A DNA stretch of 60,000 nucleotides from positions 4,952,501-5,012,500 of the forward strand of contig WPIO01000001.1 of NCBI GenBank assembly GCA_009760855.2, read 5' to 3'. Each line of letters starts with the position of its first letter. Positions within the stretch are counted from its first letter, which is position 1. The translations under genes and the position numbers were made by a program. Below the pieces are notes generated by a model. The model made no database searches and had not been told where the DNA came from. It worked only from the letters and a program-made list of their open reading frames with translations. Source of the DNA: Cristatella mucedo (Eukaryota; Bryozoa; Phylactolaemata; Cristatellidae). Below, piece after piece: positions 22,922-50,915 of the stretch.

Positions 22922-23304
22922 GAGGCCTATTTCGGCAGCACCGAGAGAGGGGACAGCGCCAGGCGACAAGCGCCTCGCACATCTTATGCAAAGCAACAAT
23001 GGTCGATGGCTAACAAACAGGGCTCACAAGGCCCGTCAACGTGCTTGACGAGTAGAGAGAAACTGTCTCGCACGAGAAGCACAAAAAGTGAGAGCTTAAG
23101 CAAAAGGTCAAGCGCACAGACAGCTCTCGGAACCGCTGACACAGACAGTCCGAAGCATGACACGCACGAAAGTATGTGCCTCGCCTCGAGCATGACCACC
23201 CACTGCCATTCCAGTCACCGGCTCGGCAACCACTGCGGTTTCAGAAATTATGGCTTCAACAGGCCGGTCTCAGCTACACCAGGAACAAAGCATCTGTGAA
23301 CCTA

Positions 23305-40516
<17,212 letters not shown>

Positions 40517-40933
40517 CTGTAGTATGAAAGCAGCGTGTACACTACATAAGAAAACCACCAAAGCCAACGAAGCAACCCACAACATATGCTTGGCCAACAC
40601 TGAGACATTATAGCCAGAGGTACACAGGATAACGAGAATAATACAACAGGTCGAAGGCCCGATGAAGTGGAGAAAGATAAACGCAACACTGATCGTGCTC
40701 GTGTCCGCACCCATGCCCAAACCTCACCTGGCACCTTCATCGTTATTTCCGTGGCGCTATCATTACAGCCCTCTCACTAAAGGCGGTTTTACACGGTCGG
40801 CTTCTTCCCCTCAATCCTCCTTTGGTCTTTGTTCCAGGAAGTTTACAAGGTCAGTCTGCCATTCGTCTTGCTTCCTAAACCTAAAGCTCCACTGCTGAGA
40901 ATTCATGGGAAAATTGCTTTCTCGAGGGAGGTC

Positions 40934-41215
40934 CTACGGCCTGGTCAAACGTAACTTATCCACGAATGCCTCTTTTACCATGTGCCTCATAGTCTGATTT
41001 CTATAACAAGAGCTCGTCAAATAGGGACACTCAAGTAATGCAACTATATTCTTGCCTGTCAAGCCGTCCAGCACATCTTTCAAATGAAGAAGGCAAGCAT
41101 TTCGATAGCACCACTCATTGATCATTTGCTCCTGGATTCCGACAGCCTTGGCCAAGGAGATCACTATTATTCGGTCTTCATAGGTCTTGGACTGCCTCCT
41201 CACGCGAAAAATGCA
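40934..41215 (-). other. Unrecognised open reading stretch
   Basis: The minus strand keeps an open, protein-like frame (YEDRIIVISLAKAVGIQEQM, HLKDVLDGLTGKNIVALLE, HMVKEAFVDKLRLTRP, stop at about 40934). An AG acceptor-like site precedes it. It does not match cullin. It could be an exon or relic of an unknown gene or transposon; no function is claimed. Confidence 0.3.
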
Positions 41216-41219
41216 CCAA

Positions 41220-41530
41220 AGATAATAAAAATACATTTGATAAAGCACCCTCACATAATTCAATCTTTTTCATGGTGCTTTACAATTACTGCAAAGGAAG
41301 TACGATCGAATGGTTAGCGGTAGCATGCTCAGTAAACAACAAGAATAACATGGTTAGAGGTGACATGCACAGGGTCAGCATACAGTGTGGTTAGTGGCAG
41401 TAGGCAACGATGACAGCATGCATAAGCACATAAAAGACGAATCACCGAGACCCACTAAATGCTGTCATAAATAGATACATTTTTAGTTTCTTTTTAAATG
41501 TGGATAAGTCAGGAGATGTCGTGACACAAG
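41220..41530 (-). mobile_element. LINE family 2, 3-prime tail
   Basis: Decayed tail: GATAAAGCACCCTCACATAA, TTTACAATTACTGCAAAGG and the CATGCACAGGGTCAGCAT segments, with a short stretch of ORF2 end (GGACCCACTAAATGCTGTC type). Confidence 0.75.
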
Positions 41531-42059
41531 TTGGGAGTGAGTTGTAGGCTTTACATACATGCAGGCAGTACATTTGGATTCGGTTCGAGTACATCAGTGG
41601 TCATTTATGGCGGTGGCAAGCAAATGGTAAAGACACAAGTAAGCAATAACGTTTCAAAAATGATCGCACTATATAGTTACTACAAGCAAGGCAAAACGAT
41701 GTTTGCAACTTGCTTAAAGGCATACATATTGCAAAATTGACGATTTCTCCGAGTGGGTGCAAAGTGACGATACAGCAAAGCACATTCAGCAGCTCAACAC
41801 ATCAGACATGCAGGCTCCGTACCAGAAAAGATCCTGCCACTCAGCATGTGTGACCTTTTCTTGCCTCAGCAGCCGAAGAATCATGGGCCGTGTCTTCGGC
41901 CATTCGTCTTCAAAAGACACGTTATGTCCGTGTGCCTAGACAACGAGCCAGCAAGACATCGGCAGAAATAAAATGACTCAGTATAGATTGAACCCTCACC
42001 ACGACTAGGGCAAGTGCTAGCATCGGGCCACGAGTCCAAGCATGGGGGCGAGAGTGCGT

Positions 42060-42060
<1 letters not shown>

Positions 42061-42125
<65 letters not shown>
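42061..42125. repeat. (CA)n microsatellite
   Basis: Uninterrupted CA run of 65 bp, immediately 5-prime to the truncated LINE copy. Confidence 0.98.
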
Positions 42126-42127
<2 letters not shown>

Positions 42128-42129
42128 AA

Positions 42130-43375
42130 GTGCCAAATTACTGCTTAAAGATCATCTGAAGTACCTCTGAAATATGGAGTACCTCAGGGCTCCGTGCTAG
42201 GTCCGGTTCTTTTCACCGTCTATACTCTCCCTCTTGCCAATGTGATTGCCAAGCACAATCTAGGCTTTCACTTCTATGCGGATGACACTCAGTTGTACCT
42301 TTGCTTTGATCCCTCCCAGCCTTCGAGCACCTCAAATTCTCTCAACTCACTTGCTGCATGCATTGATGACATCCGCACATGGATGGCAGCAAATTTTCTA
42401 AAACTAAACGATGATAAAACTAACTTACTAGTTATGGGCAAACCCAGTGTGATTCAGAGATTGGACAGGCTGACTCTCAAAATTGGCTCTGCCAGCATAT
42501 CTCCAGTTGAATCAGCTCGAAATCTAGGTGTCATATTCCAAAGCAACCTCTCGTTAGACGACCATATCAGCTCCACAGTCAAATCCGCCTATTTTCAGCT
42601 TCATAACATTGCTAAAATTCGGGCTTGTTTAGATAAGAATACCACATCTAAGTTGGTCCATGCATTCGTGACATCCTGCCTCGACTTCTGCAACTCACTG
42701 CTTACTGGCCTACCAGCATGTGCGATCAGGCGATTGCAGCTGGTGCAAAACTCTGCAGCTAGGCTTGTCTGTCGTGAGCGTCGCAGTTGCCACATTACTC
42801 CACTTTCGCCGACCTGCACTGGCTACCAGTCAAGCAACGGATTGACTTCAAGGTTTTTTCGCTCACTTTTAGGTCCCTTCATTCTATGGCTCCAGCCTAT
42901 CTCTCAGATATACTACCCCATCAGGCCAAGCATCGTACCACCTGCTTTTCGGTATCCAACCGTCTACCAATACCTCGTACAAACCTTAAATCCTTTGGAG
43001 ACCGTGCATTTAGTTCGTATGCTCCCAAAGCCTGGAACTCCCTCCCGACCTGCGTCAGAACATCCCCTGACCTGACCACATTTAAAAGGAACTTAAAAAC
43101 ATACCTATTTAGGACAGCATTTAGTGGGTCCCTGTGATTCGTCCTTCATGTGCTTATGCATGCTGACACTGTGCATGCTGCCACTAACCTCATTTGCATG
43201 CTGACACTGTGCATGTCACCCCTAACCATATTATTCATTTTGTTTGTTTTTCAAGCATGATTTTACTTACCATTCAATTGCATTTCCCTTTGCAGCAAAT
43301 GTAAAGCGCCTAGAAAGAGATTAAGTTCTCTGAGGGTGCTTTATCAAGTGCATTATTATTATTATTATTATTGTT
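42130..43375 (+). mobile_element. LINE family 2, best preserved copy (5-prime truncated)
   Basis: Non-LTR retrotransposon. Coding starts in RT with PQGSVLGPVLFTVYTLPLA, has FYADDTQLYLCF with the catalytic YADD at 42275-42286, FLKLNDDKTNLLVMG, NLGVIFQSNLSLDDHI and RLQLVQNSAARLVC. A single frameshift near 42790 moves to the C-terminal frame (DLHWLPVKQRIDFKVF, FGDRAFSSYAPKAWNSLP, TFKRNLKTYLFRTAF; stop at about 43137). The 3-prime UTR carries GCATGCTGACACTGTGCATG repeats and a hairpin-capable tail GCGCCTAGAAAGAGATTAAG, then TTCTCTGAGGGTGC, ending in (ATT)n. The 5-prime end abuts the (CA)n tract. Confidence 0.92.
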
Positions 43376-45084
43376 TGTACACATATAATGCTTCATGTAA
43401 ATGTGCGATGAGAAGATATATACATCTTTACTCAAGATGGTTCCCAGTTAAAAAACTGCTGCTGCACAACAGTATGCTGCTCCATCCTCTCAGGTTTGCT
43501 TGGCAGAATGAGCATGTCTGGGCCTGAATCATCGGGTCGACCAGGGGACAGCAGCAGTCGAGGAGAGGAGAGTAAGAGTGGGAGAAGGGGGCAAAGGGAG
43601 TCGTGCTCTGCTCCGTGAGTCGTGCAATAAACTGTTGGTGTCGGTCATCGGCTGGCTCTGTCCCCTGGTCGACCTGTAGGGGTCGTCTCCAGCTTAATGC
43701 CCGGAAGGTTGACGAGCGCGTACGAGGTGCAGCAAGCACCGATAGCAAAGGAGTCACTGACCTCTCTACAAGATGTAATCGATCAAATTCATGGGCAGTA
43801 CACGTCTGCGAGCCGGAGACGTACGACGCGTCCACTCGCGACTCCGGGAGCTGATCGAGAGTACGCCCACAGACCCACCTAGGAGGAAAAGGATTCAATC
43901 TAGGAGGAAAAGGATTTAGTCTTCAATCAAATTCGATTCATCTAGGAGGAAAAGGATTCCAGCAGCGAGTACAGGCTTAGCATGATTTCGAATAATAACA
44001 TTCTGTTATCTAAGAAATCCAATTTTAGTGGGCTAGCCTGCTTGAGCACATTGACGAAATTGCAATTGTAGCTAGATCGAGACGGAAACGTTAGCAACTA
44101 AACCACATTGCCTGTGCACATCAAGCCATGCTGCTATGACCGTGGACTGCAGGATCTGCAGATGTACTCGCACTGGCTGGAAAGCGAGCCGCACCATCCG
44201 CCAGGCTTCAATACCTAGGCTAAGGGCCAGGCTTCAATACCTAGGCTCAGCGTACCACAGAAAAAGCTACCATTGCATGATTGACACAAGGCTACACACT
44301 CGATTCGGCGAGCTCCCCTGATGGCAGTGGTGCTAGCTGCACTCGTCCTTTGCACTCAAATGAAAACCCTACGAACAATGAAAAAATCAGGTGATGCTCG
44401 TATAGACACCGAAAGCTATCCAGCTCTCATAAAACGTAAAAATAAAGGTAGGCCGATCGAATAGCCTAAAAATATACCACCAGCAGCAGAGCCTGTACAG
44501 GTGCACACAAACACAGAGCCCACAAACATGACAGATCGAGCATTCGAGTCACGAAGAAGACTACTCCATATAGCCTGACACCAGCAAGTGATAGTTCCTA
44601 AGGCTCTTCTGCCACTACAGAAGTGAGTTCAGCTACTCCAGACATTGAGTCATACTTAACTTGCGCAAAATAAAAAAATTCCACAAAGTCCTAAGTTAGA
44701 TCATATTTTGTCAGTTAGCAGCCTCTTACCAGCAATGGTCAAGCAGTGCTATGGAAATCCCTAGCCTAACACGAGCATGGCTGGCATTATGAAAGTGGTA
44801 TACCACACTCATAACCAGCCATGCATACTATATGTAGGAGTAGCCACGGGATAAGTGCCACCCTGGACCGACTCGAGACCGCACGAGCCACATGACCCAC
44901 CTTCAGCCTTTTCATGATTACCCCACCTAGCAAGTCAAGGTCTGAACAATCTCAGGCTAATCCAATGGTGGCTAAGCTCCGGAGCCCCAGCAGCAAGACT
45001 TACAAACTTTTACAGGAACGAAATAGTGCAACAAAGATTAACTATAGACAGCTTCACACCAACGACTATTCTAGACCCTTTAAA
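43376..45084. other. Spacer, no gene recognised
   Basis: An open frame at 43428-43898 (minus) has no known family. Small tandem duplications: CTAGGAGGAAAAGGATT three times in 43879-43960, and a 26-bp unit around AGGCTTCAATACCTAGGCT twice at 44200-44250. Confidence 0.5.
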
Positions 45085-45320
45085 AACATGCCTGTGCCCA
45101 GAGAGCCCGAAAGTCTCACTTTGATACACAAGCCAGCTGCAGTCATTCACTTGCTAATTAAAAACCGTAGCCACGCTGGCTCACAATAATAATACTAATA
45201 ATGCATTTATTATTATTATTATTATTGTGAGCCAGCACGACTACGGTTTTTAATTAACAAGTGAATGACTGGCTTGTATAGCAAAGTGAGACTTTCGGGC
45301 TCTCTGGGCACAGGCATGTT
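45085..45320. repeat. Fold-back inverted repeat with (ATT)n centre
   Basis: Left arm from AACATGCCTGTGCCCAGAGA to GGCTCACAATAATAAT (45085-45194), right arm its inverse (45221-45320). The arms are about 100 bp and roughly 90% identical. The centre is (ATT)n around ATGCATTT. Confidence 0.9.
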
Positions 45321-46219
45321 GCCACCCAGCACCGCACGTGTGCACAGCATGGTCAAACGGTCGATGCAGGAGCCACAGGCTGCAAGCTCAAGACGAGCTC
45401 AAAGTCAGCGCAACCTTGAAGCATCAATAGCAGCCGTCATTGTCTTCAACATCTGCAGGTGCCGCAGGGTTGGGGGCTGTGGCATGGCAGCACCCTCACT
45501 ATGCTTCAGTCCCACCCGTGCGTACCATACAGTCAGGCAAGACAAGCTTGGTAGCCATTTCGGCAGTAGCTTGAGATATTAAATCAACCAATCAAAATAT
45601 CCGCAGGGCTGCAGTTTAACATACTAGCTTCCAGCTTCAAAGTGGCTTGTGCAAGCCCCGGGTCTTCGGAGCCACTATCTCCCTAGTCGTGTTCTGGTGT
45701 TCTTCAGTCAACAATGTCGCCAGGGTCTACGAAGAGTGCCTACTCTAGTGGCACTCACCTCACAGCGAGTGGACAGGATTTGGGCGAAAAATGACGTCCA
45801 GTGGAAGACACAAGAGCAGCAGCAACAGCAGCAGCAGCTCATAGCTCAGAACGGCTGTCTATGGTTTGAGAATCTGCTCGCCCAGCCGAGCGAGCTGTAT
45901 GTGCAGCGTAGTGAGCGCTAGCTCACCCGAAGCTGACGTCGGCTACGGTGCGGGCGTCTACAGCCTGTACGAGGCTGCGAAGCTTCGCGGCCGGAATCGT
46001 GCTCCACGAACGGCAGACACAGGAGCTCACGAGCTGACCGTACTGCCGGCGTGAAGTCCGAGCTATGCGGTTCCGAGACCACCACGAACCATTCGAGTAA
46101 TGAATGCACTCATAAAAATCTGCCCGAGGCTTTACAGGAATTCAAGCCTAGCAAGATGGCAAAGCAAAACCGTGCTGCTGTAATTAGATGACGAATAAGG
46201 AAGAGAACGCAATATTTGT
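45321..46219. other. Spacer with a CpG-richer part, no secure gene
   Basis: 45760-46050 is GC- and CpG-richer and could hold the CUL5 promoter and first exon, but no frame was convincing. A CAG/CAA run at 45814-45838 gives a polyglutamine frame on +. Confidence 0.4.
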
Positions 46220-46510
46220 GAGCGTATGCGTGTAGACACTGTGCTCGCTGCCACCAACTACATTTGTATGCTGACCATGTGCATGACACCTCTAACCATG
46301 TTATGCTTGTCATTCAATCGCGTTTCCCTTTGCAGCAGATGTAAAGGGCTTAGAAAGAGATTGCGTTCTCTGAGGGCGCTTTATCAAGTGCATTATTAAT
46401 ATTATTGAGCATGCTACCGCTAACCATTCAACCATGCTTCCTTTGCAGCAAATGTGAAGTCCCTAGAAAGAGATTTGAGTTCTCTGGGGGTGCTATAACA
46501 AAAGTGTAAT
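46220..46510 (+). mobile_element. Two LINE family 2 tails in tandem
   Basis: First tail ends GGGCTTAGAAAGAGATTGCG with GAGGGCGCTTTATCAAGTG (46345-46400); a second, more decayed tail ends near 46510 (CCTAGAAAGAGATTTGAGTT). Each is followed by an ATT-rich end. Confidence 0.8.
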
Positions 46511-47008
46511 TAATATTATAGTATTATTAATCTTCAGCTAGGATAACCTAGCGGAGAGTGGCTGGAGTGGAATAGGCCTAACATGACTTCACAGCGTCTA
46601 AGTAACGCACTACCCGGACCTACCTTCAGCATTCTAACGCTTTTGAAGAGATTTGTTTTATAATCATTTGCCGACAGGTAGCTGGGTGCGTTGGACCACC
46701 AGACACGACGAAGGAAAAGAAGGCCTGACCGGGATACACGATCGGAGGCAGTAGAATGTGCCGCTGTAGTGACACCTTCAGTCGGCACCAGCCTAGAGAA
46801 CTGGGGGGGGGGGGGGGGAGTTGGCACAGTAGGCGTTAGTTATCTCCCCTCACAGTGGGTATGACCTTATTCCCGTAACCTCATTCGCGGGATTCGCTAA
46901 AACGTTTTTGGTAAGTATCCCAACAAAAAAAGTAAAGCATTTAAAAAATAAGATATAATATATATATTTAAAATACCAAAATATATGTCTAATCTTCACA
47001 CGTAGTAG
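46511..47008. other. Spacer left of virus-like copy 2
   Basis: A G-homopolymer at about 46803-46818 and an AT-rich stretch before the palindrome. No gene recognised; the exact outer edge of copy 2 could lie a little left of 47009. Confidence 0.5.
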
Positions 47009-47179
47009 TATGTAAATGAATGGAATGGGGCCAAGGGCTCATTCGAATGCCATCATCAATTAAATAAACCGTACTCCGATAAACAATCTCGCTAACGCTC
47101 GATCGTTTCTCGTCGTCCGATTTATTTAATGGCTGCCGTCATTCTTGAGACCCTATTCTCCATTCCATTCATTTACATA
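47009..47179. repeat. Terminal palindrome of copy 2
   Basis: Arms TATGTAAATGAATGGAATGG and CCATTCCATTCATTTACATA pair perfectly at the outside; inner parts (CAATTAAATAAACCG with CGATTTATTTAATGG, AACAATCTCG with CGATCGTTT) pair with mismatches. It ends 97 bp before the start of protein A. Confidence 0.9.
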
Positions 47180-47276
47180 CAACTTGGAGTTGTTTTAAGT
47201 TGATACGACTATATAAGAGTAAAAAATATTTGAAATTAATTAAATAATTTATTACATAAATTTTCCATATTTATAT

Positions 47277-47663
47277 ATGTCCCAAAAAATTGATTACTTT
47301 ATGCGGCGAGAGGGTAAAAAAATTAGTGAACATGCAAAACGTATTAGAGAAGAAGTAAGAAAACGTACAGGTCTTCTACCAAAATATCCTTTCTCAAAAG
47401 ATAGCTGGGATGCAATGATTGCAAGTTTAAGAAACCCAACAGTTATAAAATTAGATAATCTTATGGCTAAGAAAACTGTTAAGACTAATAATGGACGATA
47501 TTTCGATAGAGAAGCTAAGAGATTGATGCAAATACAAGAAACAGGATGGTTTTTAGGAAAAGCTTCTTCAGATGGTAAATTCTTAGATTATGAATATATT
47601 GGATTAGAAAAAAATGTAATTAATTTTGATGAAATATATGAGAAGTTTAGAGCAGAATATTGA
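47277..47663 (+). CDS. Element protein A, first gene next to the terminus (intact, 128 aa)
   Basis: Basic, helical protein starting MSQKIDYFMRREGKKISEHA, with LQ/LM-QIQETGWFLGKASSDGK in the C-terminal half and ending EIYEKFRAEY. It is one of the few uninterrupted genes of copy 2, and the same protein is present in copy 1. In both copies it lies between the palindrome and the polymerase and is read inward. In protein-primed systems the terminal protein gene often sits next to the polymerase at a genome end, so this is a reasonable candidate for terminal protein or an origin-binding protein; that is inference from position only. Tyr, Ser and Thr residues are available but no priming residue can be named. 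A TATATATG motif overlaps the start. Confidence 0.8.
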   Translation: MSQKIDYFMRREGKKISEHAKRIREEVRKRTGLLPKYPFSKDSWDAMIASLRNPTVIKLDNLMAKKTVKTNNGRYFDREAKRLMQIQETGWFLGKASSDGKFLDYEYIGLEKNVINFDEIYEKFRAEY

Positions 47664-47721
47664 AATTCGTTATTAAAGAATTACTTAAAACAAGAGTGAC
47701 TTAAAAGTGACCTTTGTTATT

Positions 47722-47868
47722 TCGCCGAGCTGGGTTGGTCCAGCGGTTAAGGTGCTCGCCCCGAAGGTCTGGCTGAAGTCGTGGGCTCGAGCCCAGAGGC
47801 ATATGTGAAGCGCCTGAATAGAGATTCAGTTTTCTTGGGGCGCTATACATATGAATTGTATTTTTTTT
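47722..47868 (+). mobile_element. tRNA-derived SINE inserted in copy 2
   Basis: Head GGTTGGTCCAGCGGTTAAGG with GTGGGCTCGAGCCC, tail GAAGCGCCTGAATAGAGATT and GGGGCGCTATACATATGAAT, then a T-rich end. It sits exactly where the polymerase start should be: coding resumes at 47879 with the counterpart of codon ~8 of copy 1. Confidence 0.85.
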
Positions 47869-47878
47869 AATTATATAT

Positions 47879-50057
47879 TTTAGCTTCAGAAAGTGGTGCA
47901 TTTAATTATCAACCATTTGCAGGAGTAAGTAATTCAAAAATAATTAGAGTTTCAGATATTGATAGAATAATTAGAACTCAATTTGCAGCTTTTATAAAAG
48001 AGAGTAGAAGAATGGTTAGAAAAAGGTCCTTATTGGACTATAATTAGTGTTAATGCTATTCATGAAAGGTTTTCTTATTTTTGACATAAATTTAGTGGTG
48101 GTTATTTACCAATGCCAGAAGGATTAGAAAAGAAGAGATTGACAATTAATATAAAGAATGAATCAGATAATCTTTGCGCATTATGGTGCGTATTAAGATT
48201 TCTTCATTGGAGAGAGAATCATCTAGAATCTACTGCTGATTTAAGAGAAATATTACGAGAAAAGTACTTACACAATCCGGAGAGTATAGAAGAATTGCTT
48301 AACGTTAAGGAAAATTACCCTTCAAATGTATTAAATGTTGTTGACATCCCACATTTAGCAGAATTATTTAATATTACTATTAATGTTTATGAATGTGGTA
48401 ATAAAATTCTAACTCCACTTATAGTAGTTGATGAAGAAAAAAAGAAACACTTAGATCTTCTTTTATATAGCACTCCAAATAAAAGCAACTCTCATTATGT
48501 AATTATTAAAAATTTTAATGGTTTATGTAGAAGTAGCAAAGGTTATGGAACACAACTTACTTTTAAAAGATGTCTGTGTAGACTTTACTTTAAAGATAAT
48601 TTAGAATCTCATATTAAAGCTTGCAAACGTGGAAATGATGGTAAATCTAGAACAACAATGCCAAGTTCTGATAGTAAAAAAGGAGATAAATGTTATTTTA
48701 GAGATTATGCAAAAACATTATGGTGTCCTTATGTTGCTTGTGCAGACTTTGAATATTTACTTACAAGTGTTAGAAAAACTGATAAGGAAGATACTAATAC
48801 TCCACAAGGTACTTTTCAAAAGCCTATTCCTTATTCAACTGCTTATACTATTATAGATTATGAAGATAAAGAGAGAACATTTAAATTATTCAATGGACCT
48901 AATAATGTTAGAGAACTATTAAAAAGTTTATTAGAAGAAGTTGAGAAATAAAAAATAAAATGAAACCTATTCTTGATAAATACAATAATTTTGATTTAGA
49001 ACTCTTAAAAAAGAAGATAAAGAAGATTTTGATTCCACAACTGTTTGTTATATTTGCGGATTAGATTTAAACGACGATACAGTTTTAGATCATTGTCATC
49101 TAACAGGAAAGTATAGAGGAGCTGCTCATAATGTTTGTAATTTAAATGTTAGTATTAATCCTATGAAGTTTAAACTTCCAATATTTACTCACAATTTAAA
49201 AGGTTATGACTTAAATTTATTAGTACACGAGTTTCAAGATTTAAAAACTAAATAAAAAAGTTATTGCTAATAACATGGAGAAATAAATAAACATTGAAAT
49301 TGGTTCACTTAGTTTTAAAGATTCTTTACAAATGTTGCAAAAAGGTTTAGCAGATCTTGTCAATAATGTTGTTAAATCAGGAAAACCTTTTGAACAAACA
49401 AGAAAATAATTTTTTATGTTGGACGATAAAGAATTCGATCTATTAAAAGAAAAAAGGCATATTGCCGTATGAGTATATAGATTCATTTTCAATGGTAGAT
49501 GAAAAAACATCATAACCTCCAATTAAACGTTTTTATAGCACATTAAATGATACAAAAATAGATGAAAAAGATTATGATCGTGTTAAGAAAGTTTGAGCAT
49601 TAATGAAAAAATAGATCCTGATAAAGAAGATACATTGAAAAAGTATAGTGATATTTATCTCACTATGGATGTTCTTCTATTAGCTGATGTATTTCAAAAT
49701 TTTAGACATTTATCAAAGAAAATTGACGGTTTAGATCCAGTTAATTTCCTTACAGCTCCAGGTTTAACTTGGTAGGCAGGTTTAAGATTCTCAAAGGTTA
49801 AACTAGATTTATTACCGCACTTTGAGCATTTTGACTTCTTTGAGAGCGAAATAAGAGGAGGGATAACACAAGCATCATATAGATATATTAAATCAAATAA
49901 TGAGATAGCATCTAATTATGATACTACAAAAGAAAATAGTTGGGGTTCTTATGTTGATGCAAATACACTATATTCTGGAGCAATGACGCAACCACTTCCA
50001 ATTTCTAATTTCAAGTTTTTAGATAAAAAACAAATAAAAAAGTTTACAAATAAGAAA
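47879..50057 (+). pseudogene. Protein-primed type family B DNA polymerase, copy 2 (truncated)
   Basis: Retains the N-terminal region (ASESGAFNYQPFAG; KKRLTINIKNESDN, CALWCVLRFLHW) with the conserved element-polymerase module up to HYVIIKNFNGL, a Cys/His finger (CRLYFKDNLESHIKAC), Exo I CADFE (about 48740), an endonuclease VII-like finger (CYICGLDL, LDHCHLTGKYRGAAHNVCNL), Exo II HNLKGYD, Exo III YLTMDVLLLADVF (about 49660) and palm motif A region YVDANTLYSGAM (about 49955). The coding sequence then jumps at about 50057 into the acidic tail of protein D, so fingers, motif B and motif C are deleted. The SINE removed the start; at least five stops or shifts lie within. It cannot make a working polymerase. 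Confidence 0.9.
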
Positions 50058-50300
50058 ATAGATATGGATCCAGAAGATTCAATTGATATTACTCTTTCTG
50101 ACACTGAATTAGTATCTGATACACTTTCTGAAGATCCTGACTACATTCCTGAATCAGAATCTGAATCAGACTTTTCATATTGTAGTATTAGTGATTGCGA
50201 TGAAGGTGATATAAGTCTTGAAGAACTTCTATTTGGAGAACAAGAAGAAGAAGATGAAGTTTTTGAGAGTGATGAAGATATTGATTTAAGTCTTGATTAA
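50058..50300 (+). pseudogene. Acidic tail of protein D fused to the polymerase remnant
   Basis: The frame open from 49983 to 50300 passes from polymerase (KQIKKFTNKKI) straight into DMDPEDSIDITLSDTEL and a run of Asp/Glu (FGEQEEEDEVFESDEDID). Copy 1 has polymerase C-terminus and protein D as separate genes, so a deletion of roughly 1.5 kb made this fusion. Confidence 0.75.
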
Positions 50301-50337
50301 ATTTAATTAAATAAAATTATTTTTACTTACATAGAAA

Positions 50338-50613
50338 ATGGATGTTTCAAGAATTCCTAGCTGTGAACAATCTAGAGAAATGGCAATAAGAATCTGTTAA
50401 CAAAAACTTAAAGGAGAAGATCAACGAATAGTTAAGCATTTACTTGATAAACTTATTCCAGATTTAGGTAGTTAATTCATTAGTATTCTTATAGAGATTT
50501 GTGATACATGTGATAAACTAATGGGATGTCGTAGTAAGATAAATGAGATGCTTGAAGAGGCAAATAAAAAATCTACAACCCCAAAAACAAAACCTGGTGT
50601 ACGAATTTTATAA
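50338..50613 (+). pseudogene. Small element protein E, copy E1
   Basis: MDVSRIPSCEQSREMAIRIC then a stop; downstream DKLIPDL, SILIEICDTCDKLMGCRSK and a C-terminus near KTKPGVRIL. Closest to the single E gene of copy 1 (15241-15612). Preceded by ACATAGAAAATGG. Confidence 0.65.
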
Positions 50614-50628
50614 TTATATATAGTAATG
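50609..50628 (+). promoter_or_regulatory. Start-proximal promoter-like motif (TATATATAGTAATGG)
   Basis: Immediately before and including the ATG of E2 at 50626; also overlaps the stop region of E1. Confidence 0.5.
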
Positions 50629-50874
50629 GAAGTTTCTAGAATTCTTAGTTGTAAAAAAGCTAGAAAATTAGCAGAAGAAGTTTGTTGTAGAAAGTTTAAA
50701 TGTTTTAGTAGAGATACACTTGAAAACAATCTTCTCAAGTATATTCAAGACTTAGATGGTTTAATTATTTTGAGTCTTATAGATATTTGTAATTCATGTG
50801 ATAAAATATATGAATATGAAGAAAGACTAGATATCAGTATTATAAATACTAGAGTCATAGCATTTGGTAATTAG
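50626..50874 (+). CDS. Small element protein E, copy E2 (82 aa, open)
   Basis: MEVSRILSCKKARKLAEEVC, LLKYIQDLDGLIILSLIDIC and NSCDKIYEYEERLD align with E1 and with copy 1. A tandem duplicate that has diverged; the reading frame is open. Confidence 0.65.
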   Translation: MEVSRILSCKKARKLAEEVCCRKFKCFSRDTLENNLLKYIQDLDGLIILSLIDICNSCDKIYEYEERLDISIINTRVIAFGN

Positions 50875-50915
50875 ATTATGTTTTTAGTTAAATTTGTGTG
50901 CATGCAATTCTTTTA

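Noticed and set aside
42194-43137. Host gene with 293-codon ORF
   Set aside because: YADD, the RT motif order and the (ATT)n tail identify a LINE.
43428-43898. Minus-strand ORF of 156 codons
   Set aside because: No recognisable domain, low-complexity Ser/Pro/Arg composition and no splice or homology support.
45756-45920. Polyglutamine-coding exon on + or first exon of CUL5 on -
   Set aside because: The + frame is driven by a CAG/CAA run. The - frame has only a few residues in common with cullin N-termini and the wrong phase for the next candidate exon.
46534-46827. Proline-rich minus-strand ORF
   Set aside because: It starts in a G-homopolymer and shows no family or splice support.
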